Below are positions 53,310 through 61,539 of a DNA stretch of 64,000 nt, piece after piece. Every line of letters starts with the position of its first letter. Within the stretch, counting starts at the first letter, position 1. The stretch comes from Saprospiraceae bacterium UBA7687 (GTDB taxonomy: Bacteria; Bacteroidota; Bacteroidia; Chitinophagales; Saprospiraceae): NCBI GenBank assembly GCA_002482845.1, contig DLGT01000124.1, positions 31,994-95,993 on the forward strand. The letters run 5' to 3'. The notes beneath the pieces are model-generated. The model saw nothing but the letters and a program-made list of their open reading frames with translations. It had not been told where the DNA came from and did not search any database. A program made the position numbers and the translations under genes.

Positions 53310-54716
53310 TTAAGATTTAATGGCATTTCCTAACAAACTAGCTATTTCTTTGGATGATGGTCTTGGCGCGTTGGCATCAATGATTTTGCCATCTTTACCT
53401 ATGACTATAAATCTAGGTATTCCACTAATTCGGTAATCAGATACAAGTGAAGAAGCCCAATCTCCATCTGCAAATAATTGCACGCCTTTCATATTTTTGG
53501 CTTTCACCATTTTCTCCCAAGCAGCCTTATCTTGGTCTATGGAAATACTTACGAAAGTGATATCATTATTTGATTTGTTTTCTTCTTGTAACTTTTCTAG
53601 TGAAGGCAATTCTCTCAGACATGGTCCACACCAAGTAGCCCACACATCGATATATACAACTTTACCTGCTAGACTTTCGAGACTTACGGATTTACCATTG
53701 ATGTCTTTATAATCAAATTTTGGTGCAGGCTGACCTACTATGAGGTGCTGCCATTGTTGGTATTGATTATTGATGTCTTCCAGAAATGTTGGATTTGTTT
53801 GCGCAGTACGGTATTTATCTATGACCAATGAAGTTTCATTGATAGATGTACTAAGTGTATTTTTCAGCAAGTTGTAATAAAGGACTTCTTTAACTTTTTG
53901 GGATTTAAATAAGGTCTTTATGTTGTTAAATTTACTGGTAACCAATGCTGTTTTTGCTGCTGTTGTGTCCGCTTTTGTATTGAAATCTAGGTACAAACTA
54001 ATGAATGGTATATAGGAAGGTACTAGTAAGTTCGCTTCGGTGTCTATGTCTAAGTTTTGGAAAAAACTGTCATAAGTATCACTTAAGTTTAATGTACTGT
54101 CAGGCATGATGTAGGTGTAGTATTCTGGATAAGTCATTTTTAGATTTGCAGCATCATAAGATAATTCTGCGGACATTAGTTCTGCAAAATCTTCTTCGAA
54201 AGCACCATTTTTCTTTTGGTATTCTTGTTGATCTTCCACAAAAACATTGAGTCTATCTTCTACAGCTTTTAGGAAATCTGTTTCGTTTTTTGAGAAAAAA
54301 GCATACATATCTTGTGGCTCACTTACTAGCTGTAAGTTGTGGTAATGTATCAAATAGTTGTTTTCCAACTCATGGCTTCCAGAGAATTTTGTTGCAGCAT
54401 CCAATGTCCTATAGTCGCCTATAACGCTGATACGATCGCCAGGTACGATGTATAAAGATACGCTTTGGTCACCATGAAGTAAGGTATAGATGCCGCTTCT
54501 GTCTAATTCTGCTTGGATAAAAAACTTACCTTCTTGGGTGATACTTGCTTTGATATCTGCTGTTCCACGTAAGATGATGACAGGTGCAACTGCTGATGTA
54601 ATGGTGCCTTCTATGGTTGTGGTGGTAGGTTTGTAAGTCCTACTTTTTTCTTTACAACTTCCGAAAAAAAGCAATAAAGTCGAAGTCAATAATAACAAAT
54701 GTAAATATCTACTCAT
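53310..54716 (-). CDS. TlpA/ResA-like thioredoxin lipoprotein with DUF4369-like N-terminus
   Basis: 468 residues: lipoprotein signal (LLLLTSTLLLFFGSC), an N-terminal DUF4369-like domain (GTITSAVAPVIILRGTADI region), a helical middle, and a C-terminal thioredoxin domain with the redox site WATWCGPCLREL near residue 370. Members reduce disulfides in the periplasm, e.g. in cytochrome maturation or in stress. The ATG at 54716 fits the lipoprotein signal; the longer frame to 54815 has no leader. It starts the minus-strand group down to 52026. Confidence 0.87.
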   Translation of the reverse strand: MSRYLHLLLLTSTLLLFFGSCKEKSRTYKPTTTTIEGTITSAVAPVIILRGTADIKASITQEGKFFIQAELDRSGIYTLLHGDQSVSLYIVPGDRISVIGDYRTLDAATKFSGSHELENNYLIHYHNLQLVSEPQDMYAFFSKNETDFLKAVEDRLNVFVEDQQEYQKKNGAFEEDFAELMSAELSYDAANLKMTYPEYYTYIMPDSTLNLSDTYDSFFQNLDIDTEANLLVPSYIPFISLYLDFNTKADTTAAKTALVTSKFNNIKTLFKSQKVKEVLYYNLLKNTLSTSINETSLVIDKYRTAQTNPTFLEDINNQYQQWQHLIVGQPAPKFDYKDINGKSVSLESLAGKVVYIDVWATWCGPCLRELPSLEKLQEENKSNNDITFVSISIDQDKAAWEKMVKAKNMKGVQLFADGDWASSLVSDYRISGIPRFIVIGKDGKIIDANAPRPSSKEIASLLGNAIKS

Positions 54717-54843
54717 GATGAGATGGTATTTTGATTGGGATATGATAATGGCAAAATTAAAACCATTCCATCGATTATTGGCAGTTTTTGTGTTATTAAA
54801 CGAGTGGATAGCCAATATTTAACAAAGATTAACAAGATTGGGG

Positions 54844-55536
54844 TTAATATCCTTTCGCCATCATCAATGCTACTAGTCCAGCAGTCTCTGTGCGCAATCT
54901 AGAATCACCCAAAGTCACAGCTTTGAAACCATTTTCTAGGGCCATTTCGATTTCTTGGAGGGTAAAATCTCCTTCGGGTCCGATCAAAACGATAGCATCT
55001 TTGGACTTATCCATGCTAGCATGTAAACTCAAGGTAGGGCCTTCACAATGGGCAATAAATTTCTGATCTACTTCTTTTGTTTTTGCCAAAAGTAGTTTAG
55101 TACTTTCATAATAATTCAATGTTGGCAGATGTACATTAAGCGATTGTTTCATAGCTGATACCATTATTTTATGGATTCTACTGTGGTTAAAAGACTTTTT
55201 TTCTGTCCTTTGCGCATTAAAAACAATGATTTCGCTGATACCTATTTCAACCGCTTTCTCTACAAACCACTCTAACCTCGAAGCATTTTTGGTAGGAGAG
55301 ATTGCAATGATAATATTTGGGTATGGTGTAGGTTTTGTTTCTGTACTCAAAATATTGCATACTGTTTCCGATTTAGATATATTGGAAATTCTAGCGGAGT
55401 AAATATGACCATTGCCGTCTGTTATAAAGATATCGTCACCCACTTGTTTACGTAGTACTTTCGTACAATGTTGGTGTTCATCTTCGGTGAGTCTAAGTTG
55501 ATTTTCGGAGACTAGATTTGTATAAAAAAGAAACAT
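54844..55536 (-). CDS. rsmE: 16S rRNA m3U1498 methyltransferase RsmE
   Basis: SPOUT-fold enzyme of 230 residues that methylates U1498 of 16S rRNA. Clear family features: LTEDEHQHCTKVLRKQVGD at the start (PUA-like domain), NIIIAISPTKNASRLEWFVEKAVEIGI (shortened PTKNASRLEWFVEKAVEIGI) and the knot VLIGPEGDFTLQE with LGDSRLRTETA. Start taken at the ATG at 55536, as in homologues; an ATG at 55554 adds six residues. Confidence 0.92.
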   Translation of the reverse strand: MFLFYTNLVSENQLRLTEDEHQHCTKVLRKQVGDDIFITDGNGHIYSARISNISKSETVCNILSTETKPTPYPNIIIAISPTKNASRLEWFVEKAVEIGISEIIVFNAQRTEKKSFNHSRIHKIMVSAMKQSLNVHLPTLNYYESTKLLLAKTKEVDQKFIAHCEGPTLSLHASMDKSKDAIVLIGPEGDFTLQEIEMALENGFKAVTLGDSRLRTETAGLVALMMAKGY

Positions 55537-55693
55537 TCCAATAAAATTTTTCATAAAGCTAAGGAATATTTTACAATGAATGGCCCCATTGTTTAATATT
55601 AAAGTAAATTTGCACTCCGATTTTTAAACAATATCAAAATTTTGTTCGTTTAAATCATTCGTATTAAATCATTTGTGAAATAAAATTCCTATA

Positions 55694-57025
55694 ATGGATA
55701 AAGTCAGTTTAGCATTACAACTTATATTAAGTCTCTCGATTCTTGTGGTTTTGCACGAAATGGGGCACTACCTACCGGCAAAATGGTTCAAGACAAGGGT
55801 AGAGAAATTCTACTTGTTTTTTGACCCTTATTTTTCCTTATTCAAAAAACAAATAGGTGATACAGAGTGGGGCATAGGTTGGGTACCTTTCGGTGGATAT
55901 GTCAAGATCTCAGGTATGATCGACGAAAGCATGGACAAAGAGCAAATGAAACAACCACCACAACCGTGGGAGTTCAGATCAAAAAAAGCATGGCAGCGAC
56001 TAATCATCATGATAGGTGGTGTCACGGTCAATTTTATCTTGGGTATCTTAATTTTTGCCGGTATCATCTTTTATTGGGGCGAATCTTATATAAAAACGGC
56101 AGATGCTAAGTTTGGCCTAGCTGTCGACTCTCTCGGTATGGAGTTAGGTCTTCAAGATGGTGATAGAGTTATATCTGCGGGTGGTGTCGCTATCGAAAAA
56201 TTTAATCCAAGATTAGTCTCTAAAGAAATCATCATCAATGAAGCTAAAGAAATCGTCATTGAGCGTGATGGTAAGGAAATGACCCTACCTGTACCTGCAG
56301 ACTTGTCTGCCAAAATTACCAAATATGACAACAAAGGTAAAGAACTATATTACTTGAGAGTACCATTTGGTATCGATGAAGTAGATACTTCAGGAACTGC
56401 TGCAAAGTCGGGTATCACTAAAGATATGAACATCATCAATGTCAATGGAAATAATGTCGAGTATCAACATGAACTTAGAAAGTTATTAATTCCACTGAGA
56501 AATGGTATAGCAAAAATGACGTTGACCACAGCCAAAGATACTATTGAGAAATATGTAGCTGTTTCTCACAAAGCTACCATAGGTATCAAAATGCAGGCTG
56601 CGGAAATGTTTATCACACCATCTACAGAGAAATTTGGACTCATGACTTCTTTTTCCAAAGGAGCTAGTCGTGCGGTCAACTTTTTGGGAGACCAATTGAA
56701 AGCATTTGGACAGATATTTTCGGGCAAAATGAAGGCGACGGAATCACTTGGTAGTGTGTTTTCTATGGCAGCAATGTTTGATCCTGAATGGGATTGGGCT
56801 ATCTTTTGGGCGATGACAGGTAGTTTGTCTATCTTATTGGCTTTCTTTAACTTATTGCCAATACCTGCATTGGATGGTGGATATGTAGTATTTCTGATTT
56901 GGGAAGTGATCACAGGCAAAGTTCCATCTGACAAATTTATGGAAGTGGTCAATTACATAGGATTCATCTTATTGATGTGCTTAATGGTATTTGCTTTGGG
57001 CTTAGATATATTAAGATGGTTTTAA
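55694..57025 (+). CDS. rseP: RIP site-2 metalloprotease RseP
   Basis: 443 residues. The zinc motif VVLHEMGHYLPAKWF (HExxH) is near residue 20, the second zinc ligand site NLLPIPALDGGYVVF near 395, and PDZ domains lie between (GLQDGDRVISAGG and KSGITKDMNIINVNGN). It cuts membrane-bound anti-sigma factors and signal-peptide remnants in the membrane. A TAAATTTG promoter motif lies upstream (55605-55612). hscB begins three bases after its stop, so the two are co-transcribed. Confidence 0.93.
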   Translation: MDKVSLALQLILSLSILVVLHEMGHYLPAKWFKTRVEKFYLFFDPYFSLFKKQIGDTEWGIGWVPFGGYVKISGMIDESMDKEQMKQPPQPWEFRSKKAWQRLIIMIGGVTVNFILGILIFAGIIFYWGESYIKTADAKFGLAVDSLGMELGLQDGDRVISAGGVAIEKFNPRLVSKEIIINEAKEIVIERDGKEMTLPVPADLSAKITKYDNKGKELYYLRVPFGIDEVDTSGTAAKSGITKDMNIINVNGNNVEYQHELRKLLIPLRNGIAKMTLTTAKDTIEKYVAVSHKATIGIKMQAAEMFITPSTEKFGLMTSFSKGASRAVNFLGDQLKAFGQIFSGKMKATESLGSVFSMAAMFDPEWDWAIFWAMTGSLSILLAFFNLLPIPALDGGYVVFLIWEVITGKVPSDKFMEVVNYIGFILLMCLMVFALGLDILRWF

Positions 57026-57028
57026 GAG

Positions 57029-57577
57029 ATGATGGATATGTCTGAGTTGAATTATTTTGAGCTTTTTGATATAGAAGTTGCCTTCAATATTGATGAACAA
57101 GCACTTAAGACCAAGTATTATAAACTCAGTCGTAAGTGGCACCCTGACTTTTTTACCCAAGAGTCCCTAGAGCGACAAGCAGAAGTAGCCGTCATGTCTG
57201 AGAAGATCAACCAAGCTCACAAAGTACTATCAGACAGAGAAAGTAGATTTAAATACATCTTAGAGCTTCATGGAAAAATAGGTGGACCTGACAATCAAGT
57301 GATGCCAGCTGATTTCCTTATGGAGATGATGGATATCAATGAGACGATCATGGACCTACAATTAGACTTTGATCAACAAAGGTATGATGAGGTGCTAACT
57401 GATATACAAACATTTGAAAATGAACTCAATAGTGGTGTATTATCTGATGTCGATCGATATGATGGAGGCGATAAGAGTGATGAAGTTTTAGATAAAATAA
57501 AAGATTATTATTTAAAATCAAAATATCTTTTGCGTATTAAAGAAAATATTTCTACCTTTGCGCACGCTTTGAAATAG
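57029..57577 (+). CDS. hscB: Fe-S cluster co-chaperone HscB (J-domain)
   Basis: 182 residues: J-domain with the HPD motif in LSRKWHPDFFTQES (residue ~38) and a C-terminal helical HscB part (FLMEMMDINETIMDLQLDFD, shortened DFLMEMMDINETIM). HscB delivers the IscU scaffold to HscA for iron-sulfur cluster assembly. Other isc genes are not next to it here. The tRNA-Leu gene follows 23 bp downstream on the same strand. Confidence 0.85.
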   Translation: MMDMSELNYFELFDIEVAFNIDEQALKTKYYKLSRKWHPDFFTQESLERQAEVAVMSEKINQAHKVLSDRESRFKYILELHGKIGGPDNQVMPADFLMEMMDINETIMDLQLDFDQQRYDEVLTDIQTFENELNSGVLSDVDRYDGGDKSDEVLDKIKDYYLKSKYLLRIKENISTFAHALK

Positions 57578-57600
57578 AGATATTAATCAAAGACATTTCT

Positions 57601-57687
57601 GCCGAAGTGGTGGAATTGGTAGACACGCTGGACTCAAAATCCAGTGCTAGCAATAGTGTGTGGGTTCGAGTCCCACCTTCGGTACCA
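57601..57687 (+). tRNA. tRNA-Leu (anticodon CAA)
   Basis: 87 nt with acceptor stem GCCGAAG / CTTCGGT, discriminator A and encoded CCA. The anticodon loop CTCAAAA (anticodon CAA) is closed by CTGGA / TCCAG. A long variable arm (type II) is present, as expected for Leu, and the T arm GTGGG-TTCGAGT-CCCAC is complete. Confidence 0.96.
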
Positions 57688-57700
57688 GTAGAAATTAAAT

Positions 57701-57735
57701 AACCGTTGTGCATTCAGTTGTGCAGCGGTTTTTTT
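57701..57735 (+). terminator. Rho-independent terminator after tRNA-Leu
   Basis: AACCGTTGTGCA (57701-57712) pairs with TTGTGCAGCGGTT (57718-57730) with a few wobble pairs, short loop, then a run of T to 57735. Confidence 0.85.
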
Positions 57736-57819
57736 GTTTTGGATGGATGGTTGTAATTGGAATGGATGTTGTCAAGGATTACTTCAAGTATTTTAGGAAA
57801 AAGCTATCTAAAAAAAATC

Positions 57820-57850
57820 TTTGGAATTAAGTCTAAGTTACTTATCTTTG
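57820..57850 (+). promoter_or_regulatory. Bacteroidota-type promoter of the toxin-antitoxin pair
   Basis: TTTGG (57820-57824), 18 bases, TATCTTTG (57843-57850). A shortened copy of the same sequence follows the toxin gene at 58490-58513. Confidence 0.6.
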
Positions 57851-57946
57851 TAAATATTATGTAAATAGCATATTTAAGTATAAAAGCAATATTTGGCACT
57901 TTTTTCATTGTCTTAGCGTTAAAGTAAAATAGTAAATTGACTTGTA

Positions 57947-58183
57947 ATGATAGATGTAGAGCTAAAAAATCGGGTAAAAGAAAAAATAGACACTATAGAA
58001 GAATCTTATCTTCTAGAAGAAATATTAAACCTAATTGATATAGAGAAGTCTGCAAAAGATGTTTTCATTATACCTGAATCACATAAAAAAGAGTTGGAAA
58101 TAAGTCTAAACCAAAAAGATAGTGGTTTAGTTTTTTCAAATGAAATTGTAAACAAAAGGATTGCTAAATGGCTCTTAAGTTAG
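57947..58183 (+). CDS. Antitoxin of a RelE/ParE-type pair
   Basis: 78 residues, ATG start. Helical (VKEKIDTIEESYLLEEILNLIDIEK) with a flexible end (HKKELEISLNQKDSGLVFSNE) typical of the toxin-wrapping part of small antitoxins. No DNA-binding domain is obvious. Ends within the toxin gene (16-bp overlap), the usual coupling in such pairs. Preceded by its own promoter. Confidence 0.72.
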   Translation: MIDVELKNRVKEKIDTIEESYLLEEILNLIDIEKSAKDVFIIPESHKKELEISLNQKDSGLVFSNEIVNKRIAKWLLS

Positions 58184-58479
58184 AATGGACGGAAAGGGCA
58201 ATTGAACATATTGTAGAAATACTAGAATATTGGGAAGAAAGAAATGGATCAAAAACTTACTCAATAAAATTGTATAGTTGGATGGAGACGACCTTAGCGA
58301 TGCTCACTAAACACCCTGAATCAGGCAGAATTACTGATAATAAAAGATTGTTTAAGAAAATTGTCAAGGATTATTTTATTTACTATACTTTTGATACAGA
58401 AATTCTTACTGTCATAGGTATAATAGATATGCGAAGGGATCCAGATTTTATACAGAAAATTGAGAATGAATCAAAATAA
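58168..58479 (+). CDS. RelE/ParE-superfamily toxin
   Basis: 103 residues: LEWTERAIEHIVEILEYWEER (shortened WTERAIEHIVEILEYWEER) at the N-terminus, LTKHPESGRITDNKRLF (shortened HPESGRITDNKRL) in the middle, KKIVKDYFIYYTF and VIGIIDMRRDPDFI at the end, all typical of the ParE/RelE fold. ParE toxins poison gyrase and RelE toxins cut mRNA; the type is not settled by sequence. Its cognate antitoxin overlaps it upstream. Confidence 0.88.
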   Translation: MALKLEWTERAIEHIVEILEYWEERNGSKTYSIKLYSWMETTLAMLTKHPESGRITDNKRLFKKIVKDYFIYYTFDTEILTVIGIIDMRRDPDFIQKIENESK

Positions 58480-58618
58480 TTTACCGAACTTTGGTCAAAA
58501 TAACTTATCTTTGTAAATATTACAATTAGCATATAAAAGGATCAAATGTAGCTAAGGTGCTTTTTTTCAAGCCCTGGCGTTTAATGAAATATTCTTTTCA
58601 AAATATTAGAAATAAACG

Positions 58619-59135
58619 TCTATACATTATGTATCCAAGTACATTTATTAAATATCCAAGTGCATACATTAGGTATGCCAATGAAAATATTAAATATCCA
58701 ACTGCATATTTTAGATATCCACAAGGATAGTTTAAGTATTCACTTGAATACTTTCTGAATCTACAAAAATACTTTCTATATCCACATGAATATTTTCTGA
58801 ATCCACATGGATTCAGAAAATATTTACATCAATTTATAATGTATCCCCCTGGATTAAGAGGTTTTGCTTAAAGGTTACAAGATAACATTCAAGTGTTACA
58901 ATGGAACACGCAAAGGTTTCTTTGCAACACTTAAGTTGTACAAACTAATACTCTGACGTTTCTTTGCAATACTTAAAACAAATTAAAGAATGCTTAAACG
59001 TTGCTTTGCAACATTCAAGCATCGCTAAATAACGTCTAAGTGAATCTTTAGAACACTGAAGTGTTGCAAAGAAACGCTAACTGATTACAAAGTAATGGGA
59101 TGGCGTTATAAGCTAATTAAGACATCATATAATGA
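58619..59135. repeat. 21-bp-periodic array in two sub-arrays
   Basis: Roughly 500 bp between the toxin gene and the DUF6881-like gene. Sub-array 1 (58619-58849): eleven 21-bp units with a TATCCA-like core at 58632, 58653, 58674 and so on to 58842, every core exactly 21 bases apart. Sub-array 2 (58874-59135): eleven to twelve 21-bp units with an AACACTTAAG-like core at 58884, 58905, 58926 and so on to 59094 and 59115, again exact. Unit sequences drift but the period never slips. The two consensus sequences differ. About 110 bp before it hold a promoter-like copy, and 140 bp after it hold nothing recognised. Confidence 0.85.
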
Positions 59136-59274
59136 CTACATCACTGATATATCAGCTATAAATGGATAGAGAAGAAATGAATAGTTCATTAATTATTTGT
59201 TTTGGGAAAGTTTGAATAAACGAAAAGTGTGTTGTAGATTTGTTTTTTAAAATAAGTAAGTTGGCAGTAACCCT

Positions 59275-59544
59275 ATGAAGACACAATACTATAAACGACA
59301 TTTTGACGAACCTCGGACAGAACAATCCGAAGTTTGGGGAACTTGTGACTATTACTTTGAAACAAATCAGGAAGGAGAAGTACTTCGACAAATTGAAGTT
59401 TATGAAAATGGAAAAACATTAAAATATGGCGAACAATTTACAGAAGATGAATTTGGATTTCTTACAGACCAACCTCTTATATCTTCCGATTTTGAAAACT
59501 TTGCAATAACTAAAACTAACTTCGAAGTTCAATGGCAAAAGTGA
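59275..59544 (+). CDS. Small DUF6881-like protein
   Basis: 89 residues, no signal. The pattern WGTCDYYFETNQEGEVLRQ, VYENGKTLKYG and FAITKTNFEVQW resembles the DUF6881 family (a short beta-rich domain common in mobile gene sets and often near toxins or immunity proteins). It overlaps the macro-domain gene by 13 bp, so the pair is translated together. A TAGATTTG promoter motif lies about 36 bp upstream of the ATG. Confidence 0.65.
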   Translation: MKTQYYKRHFDEPRTEQSEVWGTCDYYFETNQEGEVLRQIEVYENGKTLKYGEQFTEDEFGFLTDQPLISSDFENFAITKTNFEVQWQK

Positions 59545-60005
59545 ATTACATAATAGGTGACGCAACAAATCCACAGACAAAAGGAAACAAAATCATTGTT
59601 CACGTTTGTAATGATATTGGTGGTTGGGGTAAAGGTTTTGTAATGGCAATTTCTAAACGTTGGAAACAACCTGAACAACAGTATAGACAATGGTTTAAAT
59701 CAAATGAGAATTTCAGCCTTGGACAAGTTCAATTTGTGCAAGTCGAAGAAGAACTTTGGGTTGCTAATTTATTAGGACAACATAAAATCAATAGAGACGA
59801 AAATGGTAACGCACCAATTCGTTATGAAGCAATTTTATTAGGACTTGAAAAAGTGGTACAATTTGCAATCGACAAACATGCAACAGTGCATATGCCAAGA
59901 ATTGGTTGCGGACTAGCTGGCGGAACTTGGGACAAAATTGAGCCTTTAATAAATAAATCAATGGTAGAAAGCGAAATTGAAACATTTGTTTATGACTTTA
60001 ACTAA
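59532..60005 (+). CDS. Macro-domain (ADP-ribose-binding) protein
   Basis: 157 residues. IIGDATNPQ (adenine/distal-ribose region), KIIVHVCNDIGGWGKGF (phosphate loop) and MPRIGCGLAGGTWDKIE (second loop) give the Poa1p/ALC1-like macro fold that binds or hydrolyses ADP-ribose. It could remove ADP-ribose from targets, as DarG does for DarT. No DarT-type ADP-ribosyltransferase is adjacent. Its start lies inside the upstream DUF6881-like gene, so the two form a unit. Confidence 0.85.
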   Translation: MAKVNYIIGDATNPQTKGNKIIVHVCNDIGGWGKGFVMAISKRWKQPEQQYRQWFKSNENFSLGQVQFVQVEEELWVANLLGQHKINRDENGNAPIRYEAILLGLEKVVQFAIDKHATVHMPRIGCGLAGGTWDKIEPLINKSMVESEIETFVYDFN

Positions 60006-60173
60006 TAAAAGGACACTTATTAAAAGCACCTACGCAAAAGGCGAGGTTTCTTATTCCAAAGACAGTTTTGTGGGTAATCAAGCATTAGTTTTTCAAATCA
60101 AGTTTTGTGGTGAAAGTTCCGCCCTTCGGGTAGTCGCCAATCGTTATTTTAAACAAAATTATCATAAATCAAG

Positions 60174-60755
60174 ATGTCCGAAACCATAAAATACAAATGT
60201 AGTTGTTGCGGTAAAGTTCACGAAGAATGGCCAGCTTTGTCCTTCGTATCTCCAGACAATTATAACTCTTTATCAGAAGGAGACAAAAAAAGCATTGGAT
60301 ATTTGGATGCTGACTTTTGTACCATTAAATATGAAGAACAAACAGATCGATTTATCAGATGTGTTTTAACTCAAAAAGTGAATGATCATTGTGAAGATTT
60401 ATATTATGGGCTTTGGGTTTCGTTAAGTGAAAAAAGCTATTTGGATTATGAAGAAAGGTTTCAAAAAGAAAGCGAAGAAACTGTTTACTTTGGTTGGCTC
60501 AGCAATGACATTTGGGGATATGAGTTTGCAGAAAGTATTCCAATGAATGTAGTTTCGAGAAATAATGGAATGAGACCAGAATTGTTTCCCCATGAAAGCT
60601 TTAATCATTCATTCGTTAAAGACTACTATAATGGAATCTCTAAAAAAGAAGCAGAAAAAAGAATTTCAGACATGTTGAATGTCTACGTTGACCACATTAA
60701 TGAAAAAGGCGAAACTGAAAATAAAAAATGGTGGCAGATATGGAAATCTCGGTAG
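60174..60755 (+). CDS. DUF2199-family protein
   Basis: 193 residues. The start CSCCGKVHEEWPALSFVSPD (zinc-like CxCC motif) and the following IGYLDADFCTIKYEEQTDRFI match DUF2199, with LYYGLWVSLSEKSY in the middle. Role unknown; the family is frequent in accessory regions and may be an immunity protein. An upstream frame (59977-60189) is probably not a gene. End: KKWWQIWKSR. Confidence 0.78.
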   Translation: MSETIKYKCSCCGKVHEEWPALSFVSPDNYNSLSEGDKKSIGYLDADFCTIKYEEQTDRFIRCVLTQKVNDHCEDLYYGLWVSLSEKSYLDYEERFQKESEETVYFGWLSNDIWGYEFAESIPMNVVSRNNGMRPELFPHESFNHSFVKDYYNGISKKEAEKRISDMLNVYVDHINEKGETENKKWWQIWKSR

Positions 60756-60823
60756 ATGTGAAAGAATTGGAATAGGAAATTGATATCTTAACCTTAAAAA
60801 AGCGGATCATATAAAATATTGAA

Positions 60824-61270
60824 GTGAATCTAGAAAAGTATCAAATAGAATCTAATGAAGTTTTTGAAATCTTTGACTTTTATAGTCATGGACCAAAGGG
60901 CTTAATACATAAAAGGGTAATGTACTTGCCTACATCAGAACCTAACTTATGGCAGCTTATTATGGGTGATTACAATCCTGAAACAGACAAACTAGATGTT
61001 TACAATGTAACCAATAACAATGACAGAGAAAAGGTATTGGCAACTGTAGGTGCAACTCTTTTTACATTTTTTAATAAACATCCCAAACTAATGGTTTATG
61101 CTAAAGGCAGCACAGAACCTAGAACAAGACTTTATCAAATGGGAATCAATCAATTAATTGATAAAATTGATCCTGAATTCTATGTTTTTGGGGAACTTGA
61201 TGGAGAGTATGAACGTTTTAATAAGAACATAAATTATAAATCATTCATTGTCGTAAAAAAAGAAAAATGA
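60824..61270 (+). CDS. DUF6934-family protein (first gene of a two-gene unit)
   Basis: 148 residues starting with GTG. The pattern LEKYQIESNEVFEIFDFYSHGPKG, KVLATVGATLFTFFNKHPK and YAKGSTEPRTRLYQMGI matches what I recall as DUF6934. It is followed without a gap (4-bp overlap) by a 60-residue basic protein. This order recurs in Bacteroidota, so the pair may be a toxin-antitoxin-like unit, but this is not proven. Confidence 0.75.
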   Translation: MNLEKYQIESNEVFEIFDFYSHGPKGLIHKRVMYLPTSEPNLWQLIMGDYNPETDKLDVYNVTNNNDREKVLATVGATLFTFFNKHPKLMVYAKGSTEPRTRLYQMGINQLIDKIDPEFYVFGELDGEYERFNKNINYKSFIVVKKEK

Positions 61271-61449
61271 AACCTAATCAAACAGCACAACTAGATCTAA
61301 AAAGAAGACCAATCATAGCGGTCAACAAAAAAATTAAAAAGTCAGATAATTTTATTATCCCAGATCTCAAGGTAGAAGCAGTAAATGATGCGATAAAAAA
61401 TACAAATTTGCTACAAATACTAGATAAATATGTTAACGAGAATCATTAA
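61267..61449 (+). CDS. Small basic partner of the DUF6934 protein
   Basis: 60 residues: QLDLKRRPIIAVNKKIKKSDNF, then IIPDLKVEAVNDAIKNTNLLQIL. Its ATG overlaps the stop of the DUF6934 gene by 4 bp. No signal or TM segment. The strongly basic first half could bind nucleic acid or an acidic partner. It is too short for family assignment. Confidence 0.7.
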   Translation: MKPNQTAQLDLKRRPIIAVNKKIKKSDNFIIPDLKVEAVNDAIKNTNLLQILDKYVNENH

Positions 61450-61539
61450 GCCGTAACTCATAATCGAATAATAATCAACCATTTCGTGACTTAACCTTTA
61501 CTACCAGTTGTTATGAGAATTTTTAAAAAATTTCGGACT

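Noticed and set aside
57601..57687. tRNA-Leu as an integration site
   Set aside because: No second copy of the tRNA 3' end and no integrase gene seen within the window.
58619..59135. CRISPR array
   Set aside because: The period is 21 bp with no split into conserved repeats and unique spacers; typical CRISPR units are 60 bp or longer, and no cas gene is near.
59977..60189. 70-residue plus-strand frame between the macro-domain and DUF2199 genes
   Set aside because: It overlaps both neighbours out of frame, has no signal or family, and its composition is unlike a protein; most likely chance.
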